From contig WHVD01000017.1 of assembly GCA_015178975.1 (NCBI GenBank), positions 806,001 through 870,000 on the forward strand: a stretch of 64,000 bases of DNA, read 5' to 3'. The notes beneath the pieces were generated by a model that ran no database searches, was not told the DNA's origin, and saw nothing but the letters and a program-made list of their open reading frames with translations. The translations under genes were made by a program, and so were the position numbers. Below, piece after piece: positions 21,429 through 33,139 of the stretch (the first letter of the stretch is position 1; each line of letters opens with the position of its first letter). The DNA comes from Hysterangium stoloniferum (taxonomy: Eukaryota > Basidiomycota > Agaricomycetes > Hysterangiales > Hysterangiaceae).

Positions 21429-24400
21429 AAGGGTACTATGGTCAATAGAAATCAGCGTAACATGTCTGTTGCTGCCACTGTCGTCCATGGTCCAAATAAA
21501 ATTATGCAAGCACGCCGGGAGAGACTTGCCAGAAGAGCTGCATTACTTTCAAGTAAGTTCTCTGTTCTTTTTTATTGCATTTTAATTAACTGCCGTAGAT
21601 TCTACATCCACAGATCGTAAGGCTATACAGGACATGGCGAATTCCATACCCGGAAACTCTCAGAACGATCATTGGGAAGTATCTGAGGACCAGTATAGTT
21701 GGCGAGATCTGCGGCCTGAAGAGCAAGATGATGCCAGCTGGAACTCAATCCATACTCAGGAGTTTAATGCAATCACACAGGACGTTTATGAGAATTATGC
21801 CAATTTGAATCACCCTTCGTAAGTTGTATAAAATATTTCTCAACTTTGCTGATGCATTTATATACAGGTCTCATGTTGATCATCGTACACGACGTGACCA
21901 TATCGAAAAGGCAAACAAGGAATGGGAAGTTCTGTACCCTGATCTCACCAGGGCATTTCTAGAATGGGACTTCAAAGGACCTCCAACAGAACATGACACA
22001 TTGCAGCATGCACCAATAATGGTGCATGATGTTTTCTGTACGTCATCCACTACTCTTTCATTATTATCTTGGTTTTAATATATTCTTAGCATCGCAGTTC
22101 AGAACATTCCCTATCGATCCTAATCATGGTATAACGGTCACAATGATGCGACATGGCTACATAGGCAATGCACCTCTTCATCCATCCCGCACATTTTCCA
22201 TCCAGCTCCTTCGATTATATCGCACATTAGCCAACCGTACACCTCAATTGAGTATAATCAAGTTTGCACGCAGTCTTTGTGACCTTCAGTTGGTATATGC
22301 ATCTAAGCCAATGAAGAAACATCATGAATGCTAACAGATATTTTCTCTAGGTTTCCTTCCCTCCTTCTATGCGTGCACAACTCTCTGCAAGTCATGATGT
22401 GTATGTTGAAATCCAGACACGCATATCATGTGATATTCAAAATCAATTGGGGCATGAGGACAATTGGCAGCTTCGGAATGCATGTCCACCATGTACATAT
22501 GTTCTTGAAGATGAACCACCACTCAAGTACTCCATCCAAGCCACATTTGATGGGAATAATTCTCTCAAGTGTATCCCAAAATCTCTGTGTGAAAAGGATA
22601 GCACAGGCAAAGTCGTCTCTATTGAATCACTTGAGCGGCCTGATGGACGCCAGCGTATCAATGGTTTCTACCTGACACCAGGAGAAGTTGATAAGTTCAG
22701 TTCAGAGGTAAAACGCAGATTACCCAAGGTAAATATTACAGTAAGTGTGTTCCACTCATGGGATACTTGGTTTTGACTCGTCTTAGCCTGAAATACTTAC
22801 TGAAGGTGGCCAACCAACTGATGGTGTTGACAAGTCCAATCCATGTGTTGAACGCTGGAAAAATCTCACTGATGATGCTGTCAAAAAGATGTGGGGAATC
22901 TTTGATGAGACTGGGATATTCTTGGCAGTCTGTCGTCATGGTACTGCACTACTCATGTGTGACATGATCAAGAGTGGGGAATTGTGAGTCCACATGTTAT
23001 ATTTGATTCATGATGTTACCATTCCAAAACAGAGCAAAGTACCCCCTTGCTATTGTTAACAAGTTAATTGACGTTTTTGGTGTAAACCTGCTACTAGGGT
23101 ATGACATCGGCTGTGGGTTTTCAGTCACGGCAAACAAAAGTGCACTTGTTGGTCCCAAGGTAAGGTCTTCGGGCTGTCGGTTCTGTGTGGGATCTTTCCA
23201 TGGCCATGCACATTGCCGTTTATGCCAACTTGACTGGCATCCATTATATGTGGAAGGGTGTGGTCTAGAAGACTTTGAGGGTTGTGAGCGGGCATTTGCT
23301 GAGTCAAATGCTGTGGCAGGGCCTACTCGCCATGCTTCAAAATTCCACAGAAAGCAGGCCATATTATTGCATTTTGAACGATGGAATGCTGATAAGTATG
23401 CAGAACTCAGTAAGTCCTATCATTATTTTATCTAGTATTTTATCTAATTTCTGAATCTTTTATTAAAGGTAAATTTATCTGCAATAACTATCGACAGACA
23501 CTTAAATTGCTTGCTGAATTGCCACCAAAACTAGAGGCTATGAAGATTGCCTTGAACATACCATCAGACACAACATTCATAGAGTGGCATAATGAAGAAA
23601 AGGAATATCTGAGAGGAATCAAGCAGGAACCGGAAACAAACAAACTTAGGTATGAGTACTTGAGCACACTTCGTAAGTTGCATGAAGCCATGTGAGTAAC
23701 AAACTTTGATTGCATGCTTTTACTAATATTACCATGTAGTGACAGATATGCAGCTGTTACACAACAGTGGCATATAACCTCTCTCTCAGATCTCGAATGT
23801 GACAACTTACATACACGAGGTATTGAAACCTCATGGGTCAAGGGCCTAGACTCGGTATTGACTCTCCAGGGTGCTGTGGAGGATCTTGAAGGAAAATTAG
23901 GGATTGGGAGACGGTGGACACCAGAATCTGCAGAATGGAAACTCACTGAAGAAAAGCTGGCAATGAGGGAGTATCAGCTTGCACTAAATAAGCTTGAGGG
24001 ATTGGTTGTTTCACAACTATTTGAGCTTACTAAGTTGAATCAGTCTGGGATTGGTGAGTATTTTTATTTCTTTGCATCTCATGATTCATTATTATTCTTC
24101 AACAGGTGTAAAATTACGCACTCAGATTGCAAAAGGATTGAAGGCTCGTTCACAAGCAATTCGAACAGCAGTCAATAATTATAATACTGCTGCTGCCTGT
24201 TTCTCACCCCCTCGTGATCCATTGGACATAACACAGGTACTCGACTATGTTTTTATTGCTCAGTTTGACCTTCTACCAGATGGATCTCAAGATATCTTCC
24301 ACAAGCCCTGGATCAAAGCAGCTGAATGTGAAGCAAGCATAGCATATTTTAAAATCCAGTGGGCCCATGAGGAAATCCAAAGGCTCAATATTGAAATCTC

Positions 24401-24746
24401 ACGTCTTAAGACATTTATATGTGATGAAAAACATGAGTTAGGTGTGCATGTTCCAAACCTGAATATGGAAAACCCAGCACTAGCCTATCAGCTCCACAAA
24501 ATACTTTTACATCGGAAGGCAATCAATACCATTCACTACCGACGTCTTCGGGATCTGCAGTCATTAAAAGGATATTCAGGTGGGAAGGGTATTGGTATCA
24601 GGAAAGGGAAGATTACAGAAGATGGAATAGAGGAAGAAAAGCAGTGGTCTTCATATTCTGAAAGTGACTTTGGAGATTCAAGTGATAATGAACCATCATG
24701 TAATGCTGTGGATGCTACAATTCATGTCATCTCATTAGATGATTAA
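21393..24746 (+). CDS. KDZ transposase (Kyakuja-Dileera-Zisupton), 955 aa
   Basis: Ten exons: 21393-21552, 21614-21818, 21868-22037, 22090-22292, 22351-22728, 22787-22983, 23033-23409, 23469-23691, 23740-24053 and 24106-24746. Every intron is GT-AG and 48-61 bp, and phases close exactly to 955 codons. Family signatures: an N-terminal Cys pair CPPC (~291-294), DGNNSLK (~313), NPCVERWKN, FDETGIFLAVCRHG (~411-424), LGYDIGC (~459-465), HCRLCQLDWHP (~498-508), EGCGLEDFEGCER (~512-524) and RHASKFHRKQAI. Conserved Asp/Glu at ~313, ~462 and ~517-523 are candidate catalytic residues of the RNase H-like fold (inference). The acidic Ser-rich C-terminal tail is typical. No stop or frameshift, so it may be active. 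Confidence 0.93.
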
Positions 24747-25126
24747 ATAATACATATCTCAGAGATTTCAAAATACAAAAAAATTAAAGTTAATAGCATG
24801 TTATAGTTATATGGGATACAAGTTATCTCTTGTTAAATCTTTGAATGATCCTAGTGGGGACACTGTCATGAATAACCACCACTTGCAACCTCACAATCCT
24901 TTAAATTTGCGACCAGCCTTTCTGTCTCCTTTTTCACAACCTAAGGTATGATATCTACATATCTCATCCACAGTCTTCATTCAATGGAGATTTATGGGTT
25001 CCCAGTATATTTTACACGTTGTACATTACAGTATTACAGTTGCTTAGTAATCTTAACACTCCGTTCACATCTATCATACACTAGGATATACCCAACTCCT
25101 CCCCTCTTTGCATCAACATCCACACC

Positions 25127-26522
25127 ATGTCTGCCCTGAGTGAAAACACCTCTCACCATGTAAACACTGTTTTGGACATATCTCAGCCCTCCCATTCTCG
25201 CATAGACAATCTCGCCAAGCACCAGCGAAATACAGTAGCCCAGCGCAATGCCAACAAACAGAAGGCCATGTGGCACGATATTAAAGCTGAATGGGAGAGG
25301 CAAGAGGATGCTGCTGTGACCCTGGCTCAGAAGCATGGACAAAAAGTGGAGTGGATGCGCATTCGACTTCAGAGATTGCCTGAGTATGGAAAAACACGTA
25401 AGATCAACACATGGAATGCATTTATACATGTTAGATCAATGGATCTCAATCAATGTATGGAATGTATTCACTTTATTTCAACTTATATCTGATCAGAGGG
25501 GTCAGATCTGCCAGTGGGTGAAAAACTGCGACTTACAGAGCTAGTGAAGCTGGCAAATAGCACAAATGAGTATGAAAATCTACCAAAAGACAAAATCGAC
25601 GCTATGATGGCATGTTTGCAGGAGGCACGTCAACGAGATGCAACTGGGAGCCGCTCACAGCCAAAGGCCATACGGCAGGATGTACATCAAACATCAAAGC
25701 ATGTCCACAAAGAGGTGAGTTGGAGTTACAGTATGCATGGTTAATTATTGAGTTACCTTTAGCTCATGACATTAGGAAGCCGTTGCAGGACATCATCTAT
25801 GGCAATCACGGTGCAAACATCTGGGGAAGGAAGCTCACCACTCTACTATATGGATCCTGCAGCTCGCCAGTTTGTGGAAATTGTACTGGGGATGGATGTT
25901 GACACCTTTTGTCTGAAGTTTGAGTCATTTGCAATCCTAGGACTTCAAAGTAAGTGTAATACACGCAAACCAAAATTAAAAAACTCACTTTCCAACAGAG
26001 TTTGTAAAGAATGACAATGATCGTAGATCTCTGCAAAAGTCTCAAATTCGAAGTACAGTGCGAGACAGGCTACGTACGCTTTGATTTCACTATTCTTGGC
26101 TATAGACTGACCTTTATACAGGTAAGATTACCGGTGAAGATGGGCTGAATATGGAATGGACTGCATACGAAGATCTAATCATCGACAAGTATCATGTGAT
26201 TTTAGATGGTTGGCCAAAGGACATTGTATTCAACCCAGCTGATCTGGGAACAAAGTCTTTGGCCATGGTTATAGCTGCACTTGAAGACGGAACATGTAAT
26301 TGGAAGAAATTGACTGAGGAGAGCTATATCAAGTATGTTCAGGAACGTGAAAGGAAGATACAGGCAGGAGAGGTCCACATACCAAAATGTAAGAGGCGCA
26401 GTGATGCTGGACAGAAACGTGGACCATACAAACGTCAAAGGGGAGAGGCCAGGTGTGTCTCAAATGTGAGACCTGAGGAAGAGTCAGATGACGATGGGAA
26501 GTTGGTGGTGTCAGGTCAGTAA
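25127..26522 (+). CDS. KDZ-element accessory protein, 383 aa, unknown function
   Basis: Five exons: 25127-25397, 25497-25714, 25763-25949, 25999-26073 and 26122-26522. Introns are GT-AG and phases close exactly. The N-terminus is basic and Gln/Asn-rich (HQRNTVAQRNANKQ). The middle has an acidic helix (EKLRLTELVKLANS). The C-terminal half contains EWTAYEDLIIDKYHVILDGWP..IVFNPADLG and WKKLTEE, then a basic, nuclear-signal-like KCKRRSDAGQKRGPYKRQRGE and an acidic end. The W-x-x-Y..GWP..F region resembles hypothetical proteins I associate with basidiomycete transposons, but no biochemical role is known to me. It lies 380 bp downstream of the transposase in the same orientation, inside the inverted repeats. 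Confidence 0.85.
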
Positions 26523-26744
26523 ACCAGCTGAAGCAAGATACAGTAAAATCCAAAGCTAAACAAGAACACAGAGGTGCAGGAGGGGTAAAATCGACATAGA
26601 CGAACACAGGTTGCAAGTGGCACTGGTCACTGGGCCCTTACATGGCTTTATTTGCACAAACACTAAAGTAGATTAAAAGTCTACATATATTCTTTAACTA
26701 ATACAAATATTCGTAATATGGTTTTTGAAAAAATGGTGTCAAAT

Positions 26745-26925
26745 GGAATAGAATTGGCGAAATGCTTTTGATGATGTCACCAATGATGAGCTCAAACAGA
26801 ACATGAGCGCCAAGTGCTGGAGTGTTGCCAAACGTATAGAGTGTTTGTGGATGTGTTGTGGGGGCAGCTGTCATGTCTGAAAATAGCTTTTAGTGATTAC
26901 ATAGGAGTAGGCAGAAAACCGTAGG
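26745..26925 (-). repeat. Degenerate second copy of the KDZ terminal repeat
   Basis: Reverse complement of about 21195-21345 with many CpG-to-TpG/CpA changes (for example the CpG-rich run near 21295 is decayed here). It lies just after the accessory gene, so it is probably the original right terminus of an older element. Confidence 0.8.
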
Positions 26926-26936
26926 CAGAAAACCTA

Positions 26937-27304
26937 GAGAAAATATCTATTAGCATTCATGTTTCTTGATTGGCTTAGGTGCGTATACCAACTGAAGGTC
27001 ACAAAGACTGTGTGCGAACTTGATTATACTCAATTGAGGAGTACAGTTGGCTAATGTGCGATATAGTCGAAGGAGCTGGATGGAAAATGTGTGGGATGGA
27101 TGAAGAGGTGCATTGCCTATGTAGCTGTGTCGCATCTTTGTGAACATTATACCATGATTAGGATCAATAAGGAATATTCTGAACTGCGCTGCTAAGAGTA
27201 TATTAAAACCTAGATAATAATGAAAGAGTAGCAGATGACGTACAGAAAACATCATGCACCATTATTGGTGCATGCTGCAATGTGACGTATTCTGTTGGAG
27301 GTCC
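26937..27304 (-). pseudogene. Inverted KDZ transposase fragment (exons 3-4)
   Basis: The minus strand reproduces the end of exon 3, intron 3, exon 4 and intron 4 of the transposase (PNHGI..MRH.YIGNAPLHPS.TFSIQLLRLYRTLAN.TPQLSIIKFA.SLCDLQL). It is clearly a different copy, with point changes. It joins GA-rich repeats instead of exon 2. Confidence 0.9.
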
Positions 27305-27344
27305 TCAAAGGAGGAGGGAGAGGGAAGGAAAGTGTAAGACGCAC

Positions 27345-27745
27345 CAACTGGAGGAAAGAGACAAGAGGACGATCAGAAAAGCACAAAGAGAAAGGACAGG
27401 GTACACGCACTCGCTGGAGGAAAGAGAGCGGAGTCCGGTTAGAAAAGGACCATGAGAGAAGGAGAGGGTAGACACACGCTGGAAGGAGAAAGGAGGCCGA
27501 TCAGAGGGGGGGAAAGAGAGGAAAGGATACATGCACAGCCTGGAGGAAAGGAGTGAGGCGATGAGAGGATGATGAAGAAAGGACGGAGTAGACAGACCAA
27601 CTGGAGGAAAGGGAGAGGAGATCAATGAGAAGAGGACGAAGAGAGATGGAATAGATACATGCACAGTCTGGAGGAAAGAGAGGAGGTCGATCAGAAGAGG
27701 AGGAAGAAAGAAGGAAAGGTAGACGGACCAACTGGAGGGAGACCA
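27345..27745. repeat. GA-rich minisatellite, ~6-7 units of 60-68 bp
   Basis: Each unit starts CTGGAGGAAAG, is purine-rich on the plus strand and ends GATACATGCACAG or GTAGACGGACCAA in apparently alternating types. It lies subterminally, between the transposase fragment and the right terminal repeat. Long open frames on the minus strand are by-products of the composition. Confidence 0.85.
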
Positions 27746-27752
27746 TAGAACC

Positions 27753-28140
27753 CTACCTTCCGAGAGATATGCAATCGTGATTTAGCCATAGAAATCTATA
27801 TAGCACAAAAGAAAGGGTTAGACAAAGAAGAGTTGGTGAAGTGATTTTGACAATGTCGCCGACGATGAGCTCGAACAGAACGCGCGCGCTAAGTGCTGGA
27901 GTGTTGCCGAAAGTACAGGGTGTTTGTGGACGTGTTGTGGGGGCAGCTGTCATGTCTGATAATAGCTTTGTGAGTCCATAGGAATACGCGAGGGAAAAAT
28001 TTTTTTTTTTATTCAAGACAGAATTATAAAACGGTATTATTTCCGGGAGAGGGAGACAACGGCTATCCTATCTAACTATAAGGCGAGCAGCGCTAGTGTT
28101 CTGCGCCTAACTAGATATGGGTGCGTGGGTACTACAGGTG
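27753..28140 (-). repeat. Right terminal inverted repeat of the KDZ element
   Basis: Near-exact reverse complement of 21042-21428, including the transposase start codon context and codons 1-12. It therefore carries a second copy of the transposase promoter facing inward. Confidence 0.9.
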
Positions 28141-28405
28141 GGCAAAATACCTTATACATTCAAATTAGTTCGGAACTCAAGGGTCTATGCGGCAAGCTAA
28201 TTAGGTTACAAATAGAAGATACGCATGTGAATTGCCGACCCTTAGCTTAAACGAAGAATGAAATATGAATAATCAAAAAAAGAGTACAAAGAGTTTGACA
28301 GGTGTCTTTGGGGAAGGTTCAAAGCACCTATCTTTTACACCCACTTGACTCACATTCGTATCATGGACCTCTGGAGAATAATGGACCATCAGACCCACTC
28401 TCGGA

Positions 28406-30124
28406 ATGATGTCGAGTGTGTATTTTCCATTTCACTTCCACTGTACTCAAGATCGGATCACTAACGGCACGGTTGATTGTGACCGCCAGGTCTTCAAATG
28501 CTCGAAGTCCAAGGGACCCGGATGGAGTGGGGGATGCAGGCAGTCAGACGTACGAGGCTTCATATCACATATTGTCCAGCATTTTTAGCATACTCAATCA
28601 TTGTTTATTCGTAGATTGGAGGAGGGACGTGCGGTTTTTGGGGAGGCATCCAGGCACGGATTTCCGCATGCTGCGATGATGCAATCAAGAGATCGACGAC
28701 TTGCCGTCGTCTCAGGAAGCGCGGGGACGTCCATCTTGAACGACTCGTCCTTCCCCGCTTCGTTCACACGCGATCCCAGCGGGCCATTCCCGCCGCCACA
28801 CGTGAATGAGTTTGAGTACAGAAATAGGTGACATTGCAATCTTTCGGGAAAACATCCACGTTAACTTGAAATATTTCTTTCCTGACATCCTTTTAGCCAT
28901 CGCTCACAACGATCTGACAGGCATTATTCCACGGCGATGCCTGTGTACCCAGACCCGCGGGCACCATCAGGTCTGTTCCGTGCTCATTACACTCAATTTC
29001 TGTTAAACATTTGCAAAACGAAATATATTAGAATTTGTACATTACAGACATGTCGACCGTCAGCGCAGGTCCGCGAACTTCGAAATGACGTAAGTTCCTT
29101 TCCTACAATTAATTATGTTTATTGACGAGAATACAGCATCCCCAATGAGTATCATGGGGACTATTCCCACACTCGTAGGCTAGAGGTTGTGGTCCCTACG
29201 TTGTGTACTTCGGGGCGTTTCAAAGAGCCCTTGGAAGGAAATGTTTTCGCACATGAGGGGAGTTTAAAACGGTAAGGATTGTTGTGTTTGCATAAATAAA
29301 TATATGCTGAACTAACAAGTCTATTATCAAACTCATGTCTCTGCCCCAGCTCCCCTCACGATCAAATTCTAGAACATGCCCGATCCATGGCGTCGAAGTC
29401 CGGCACCATGGAATATGATTCGTGTAGAGAGATGGTGAGGGAGCCGGAGGAGGTATCCTCCAATCTGTCCACGCTTACACGGCGCCCATCTATCCCACCT
29501 ACCCGCCCAACCGAGCCTGAGAGTAGCAGGGAGCATACTACCCTGCTCCCCCGTGCTTTCAAGGTGAGCGCATCCCTCAAGGCCGCCGCAGCGAACACAG
29601 TATTTCCTACGCCATGCGGGGAAAACACCAACGTCGCCGACTTTGTGACGTTCATTACGGCCGCTGATCCACAGGCGGTCCCAATTAAATGCAAGTTGTG
29701 TGAGCAGCGTATAGCCAGGAAAGACTCGCTCGTTCAGCATTGGATTAGCGTGCATGCCTTTGCAGACTTGCAAGTCGCGCTCATGTATCCCCATGAAGAC
29801 CACAGCGACTTGGTTATAAATACAACACAGAGGCGGGATATCCTGCTGGCTGCCCTGTATACCTGTCCCTTGAAGGGGTGTCGGGGTTTATCAACGGTTC
29901 GTGTGTATGTAACGAAGGGCGATCTACTGAGGCACGTACGCCGCCACTATGGACCTCTCGACGAAGCTTCCGGGGAGGAGAACACACGCGATACTGATGT
30001 AGAGCTAGAGCAAATGCGGGAGCAGGTTACAAATTACCTGAATAATCATACCTTCTGGCTCCCGGTGGACCGTACTCATTTCACCTCTCGGAACTACAAG
30101 CTGGCCTGGCTGCTCAATCAGTAG
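28406..30124 (+). CDS. C2H2 zinc-finger protein, about 479 aa
   Basis: Exons: 28406-28549, 28589-28827, 28897-29001, 29048-29089, 29137-29271 and 29350-30124. Phases close to 480 codons. Fingers: CKLC..HWISVH (C-x2-C-x12-H-x4-H, ~336-357) and CPLKGC..LLRHVRRH (~394-421), suggesting a nucleic-acid-binding nuclear protein. A Cys/His-rich segment (CSKSKGPGW..GGC..) lies near the N-terminus. The first intron would be only 39 bp. Without it, the same frame continues through one TAG at 28586-28588, so this is either an unusually short intron or a nonsense mutation. The start is also uncertain. The gene sits between the KDZ element and repeat R. Confidence 0.68.
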
Positions 30125-31612
30125 GACCGTGTAATAGTGAGGGGTGGAATTAGTTGCATTGTATATGACTTGTTATAGAGCTGTTACCATAGGTGCTAAT
30201 CCGAGCCAAGTGAAAGATCTACAATAAGCCGCGCCTCTTCAGGTACTGTGACACTTGGCTTAATATGGCTCCAACGTAGTTATTTCTTGAGTGTCGCTTT
30301 AATTAAAGCTATGTCATAATATGTATAGAATGTAACAGAAACTCTAGCACGCTAATTAGCACATAGCCAGTCACAAGCCCTTCGGAGGATATAGATAAAT
30401 GTGATAGAAATATATCCCAAACGGTTAGGGGAAGTATTAACAATGAGTGGATTTGAATTTAACAATGATAATGTATTCGAGAGTGAATCAAGAGTGGGGA
30501 AACTGTCATTGGGTGTAAGGTTGACATGTAGTATCACATAGGCCCACCGTCGGTCCAGACGTCAAGTAAATTATCGCCTTCGTCATTAGGCTGATGCCTT
30601 TCTTTCAGCGAAGGATCAGGAACCTGCAAAAATACCTCACGGAAATTGGGGACTTACAAACGGAAGAGTTCCTCCTCCGAACGTGGGTCTTGGTCCCTTC
30701 CCCCCTACAAGTTCGTTTTTTTTTTGCGCTTTCCACATCTACGACAAATCACAATCACCAGACTGTGATCAGCGAGAAATTTGCTATCATTTCACAATGC
30801 GGCGCGGAATATTTGTGATTGGGGTATAACACTACGTTTCGCCGATAGGATTGCAATGAAACCCTTGAGTGCAAACATGCACCCTTTTAAATAGATTTTT
30901 ATTTGGCAGCCCCTCTCCCGGTAAGAAGCACATGTCATTGTTGCCTCGGCTGGTATCTTCAGAGAAGAAGGAAATAATCACGTCATTCATCAAAGTCCTA
31001 AAAACGAACTTTGAAGCGCGTACCTGAGAAACCACATGGATGCCGGTCTTTCCATGGGAAATAGCGCTCCATCGCGCTACGAGAGCAACAAGTTTCAGAA
31101 AAGAACCTTTCTGGGGAAGCATCGGATAATAGTTGATGATTAATGGAAGCATTCCACTGAGAAATGAGTCCCGAGTCAGATTCTAGAATCGGTTCAGTTG
31201 TAGAGAGGCAGGGGGGCCGCTCGAATTCGAATCCAATAAAACAATCCCATCCCACACCAATTCTGAGAATACACAGTTATGGTATACAACGAGGTAGGCG
31301 TGAAGCGTGCAAATAGCACATGGAAGCCACAGCGCCAGAACGGTTTCGAAAGACGCTGATGAGCACAGCAGGATAATCTGGGATCTCTTTTTTTTACTTA
31401 TTAGACTTAGAACTAAATTAAGGACATTACGTTCGGTAAGTACACCGTTTCTCCTCAGCCGGATGGCAGGATAAGCAGCGATATCATTCTAAGAGAATAA
31501 GGAAGATCATAGGTAACAAGTAGTTAAAGACTTCAGTTTAATTCCTGAATTTCATAGAAGTGAAGAAAATTCTCAAGTATGGAATATGGCGCGAGTTGGC
31601 GATCCGGTATTC
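30125..31612. other. No gene recognised
   Basis: 3' flank of the zinc-finger gene, then moderately AT-rich DNA with only short frames. A minus-strand stretch 31255-30998 is open but matches no family known to me. Confidence 0.4.
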
Positions 31613-33090
31613 TTTCACCTCGGGGGCGGGCTCGGTCCTGTTGCGTTTGTACGTCGCCTGGCTGAAGAGCGAACGGGGGGCGGCTGTTTGGGATAACGAT
31701 TCCCAGAGCGTAGGAGGTGGGGCGAGATGCAGGTAAGAAGCTCGATGTGTGTGAGGTGGGTTTATTGGGTATATTAAACATCGCGTCTTGGTGAAGGAGG
31801 ATGAACGACTGTCGACGAGTGGGGGTTTGATTGGATGATGATATTCAACTACATTTGATACATCCATGCCAGTCGCGTTGCCTTCCTTACACCATCACTA
31901 CCGTCAATGTCATCCTTGCCGAGAATGGAAGACCATCTCGTTAAGATTCACATCAAAGTTAAGATCAAGATCTCGTTTCAAGAAACAAACGAAGAAGGGG
32001 TGTATTTGGCTGGGTCTTGCATGTCCTTTGTGGAATGGGAGTGGCTGATTGGGCTAGAGATCGGCCAGTGTACACAGAAGATATAGAATGGCAGGCGTTC
32101 GTTGCGAAAGATAGGTAGATGTCACACTGTGAGGCCTCACAAATGACGATATCCGTTCGGACGCGTTTCTTCCAAATTGATGTCCTCGTTTGTTGCACGG
32201 TAATAAGGTCTCATCATTGCTGGGAAAGCAGTAGCAATTCACCACAGAGCTAGAGGAGGTGGTGGATTAGATGAATTGCTAATAAAGTGCCTTTTTTTTT
32301 CAATGTAATATGAGTGGGTGATAATGGTCTTCTCTTTTGGAAAGGTACTAAGACATTGAAAAGAAATGATACATAGGTGAGATAAATTGGAGTCCATTCG
32401 AGAAAAGATGATGGTGAATTTGAATTTCTACATGTGGGGGATCAGTGATACTGTGGTTCATCCCCATTGCGAGTATTGGTCCGAGGGTTTGTGAGTGATG
32501 TGAAAGCCAAAAATGAAATAATATGATTGTATGGAATTGCAAAACCAAACTGGAATCATGTCATTTTATTTGCTACATAATGCACACCCAATGGTTTGTG
32601 CATCACTTCACCTTACATTCAACATCTGCAAGAGCAATCACTGGGTGCCTCCAGACATTCTCTGTTGCATGTTTCAAGCTCTGGGCCTTAGAGCAATCTT
32701 CATAAATCAAGACATAGATTTTCTGTTTCATCATCAGGTCTAGGTAAAGGGTTTTTCAAAATTGCAAAGATATAGGTGGAACCAATCATTACCTCCATCA
32801 AGGTCCCTGATGCCAACTTTACAAAGATGATCAGATTGATAACCCTTCTAAGGATGTTAAATATAAACATATTAAATATTTAAATGTGAAGTGCAAGACA
32901 AAATATATCTTAATATCAATTGAGACAGGTTTTTGTTACATAAGTTTTTGACCTGGGTTGTTGTTGTGGGGTATTTTGGCACTTACTATATTAGAGAGTA
33001 TTTCACATCAGGAACCCATTCAGCTTTGCTAATATATATTAGTTGCAAATAATCTCTATTTGGGGCACTTACTAGGTCATGTGACACAGC
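31613..33090 (-). repeat. Repeat unit R, right copy (inverted, uninterrupted)
   Basis: Continuous inverted counterpart of the left copy. It carries the empty sites for three LTR insertions: GAAAC near 32670, CACCC near 32644 and CTGAT near 32445. It has a ~60-bp extra segment near 33000-33060 compared with the left copy. No coding potential. Confidence 0.88.
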
Positions 33091-33139
33091 TGGTCACTTC
33101 TCACCATCATCTATGCCTGCTCTGCCTACAGGCTGTCAT

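Larger units (their letters stand above)
21042..28140 (+). mobile_element. KDZ-type DNA transposon with two genes, composite right end
   Basis: Outer inverted repeats of about 385 bp (21042-21428 and 28140-27753, CACCTGTAGTACCCA termini) enclose a spliced KDZ transposase, an accessory gene, an older inverted-repeat copy, an inverted transposase fragment and a GA-rich minisatellite. Both genes have complete phase-consistent exons without stops. No clear 8-bp target duplication is visible (CGAAACAA versus GGCAAAAT), so the right end may derive from another copy. Confidence 0.85.

Noticed and set aside
27305-27746. Two long overlapping minus-strand open frames rich in Ser/Phe/Leu/Pro
   Set aside because: They are translations of the GA-rich minisatellite; the repeated peptide only mirrors the DNA units.
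21042-28140. Possible TET/JBP dioxygenase gene within the KDZ element
   Set aside because: The second gene lacks the H-x-D and C-terminal H/R signature of that family; nothing else large remains inside the inverted repeats.
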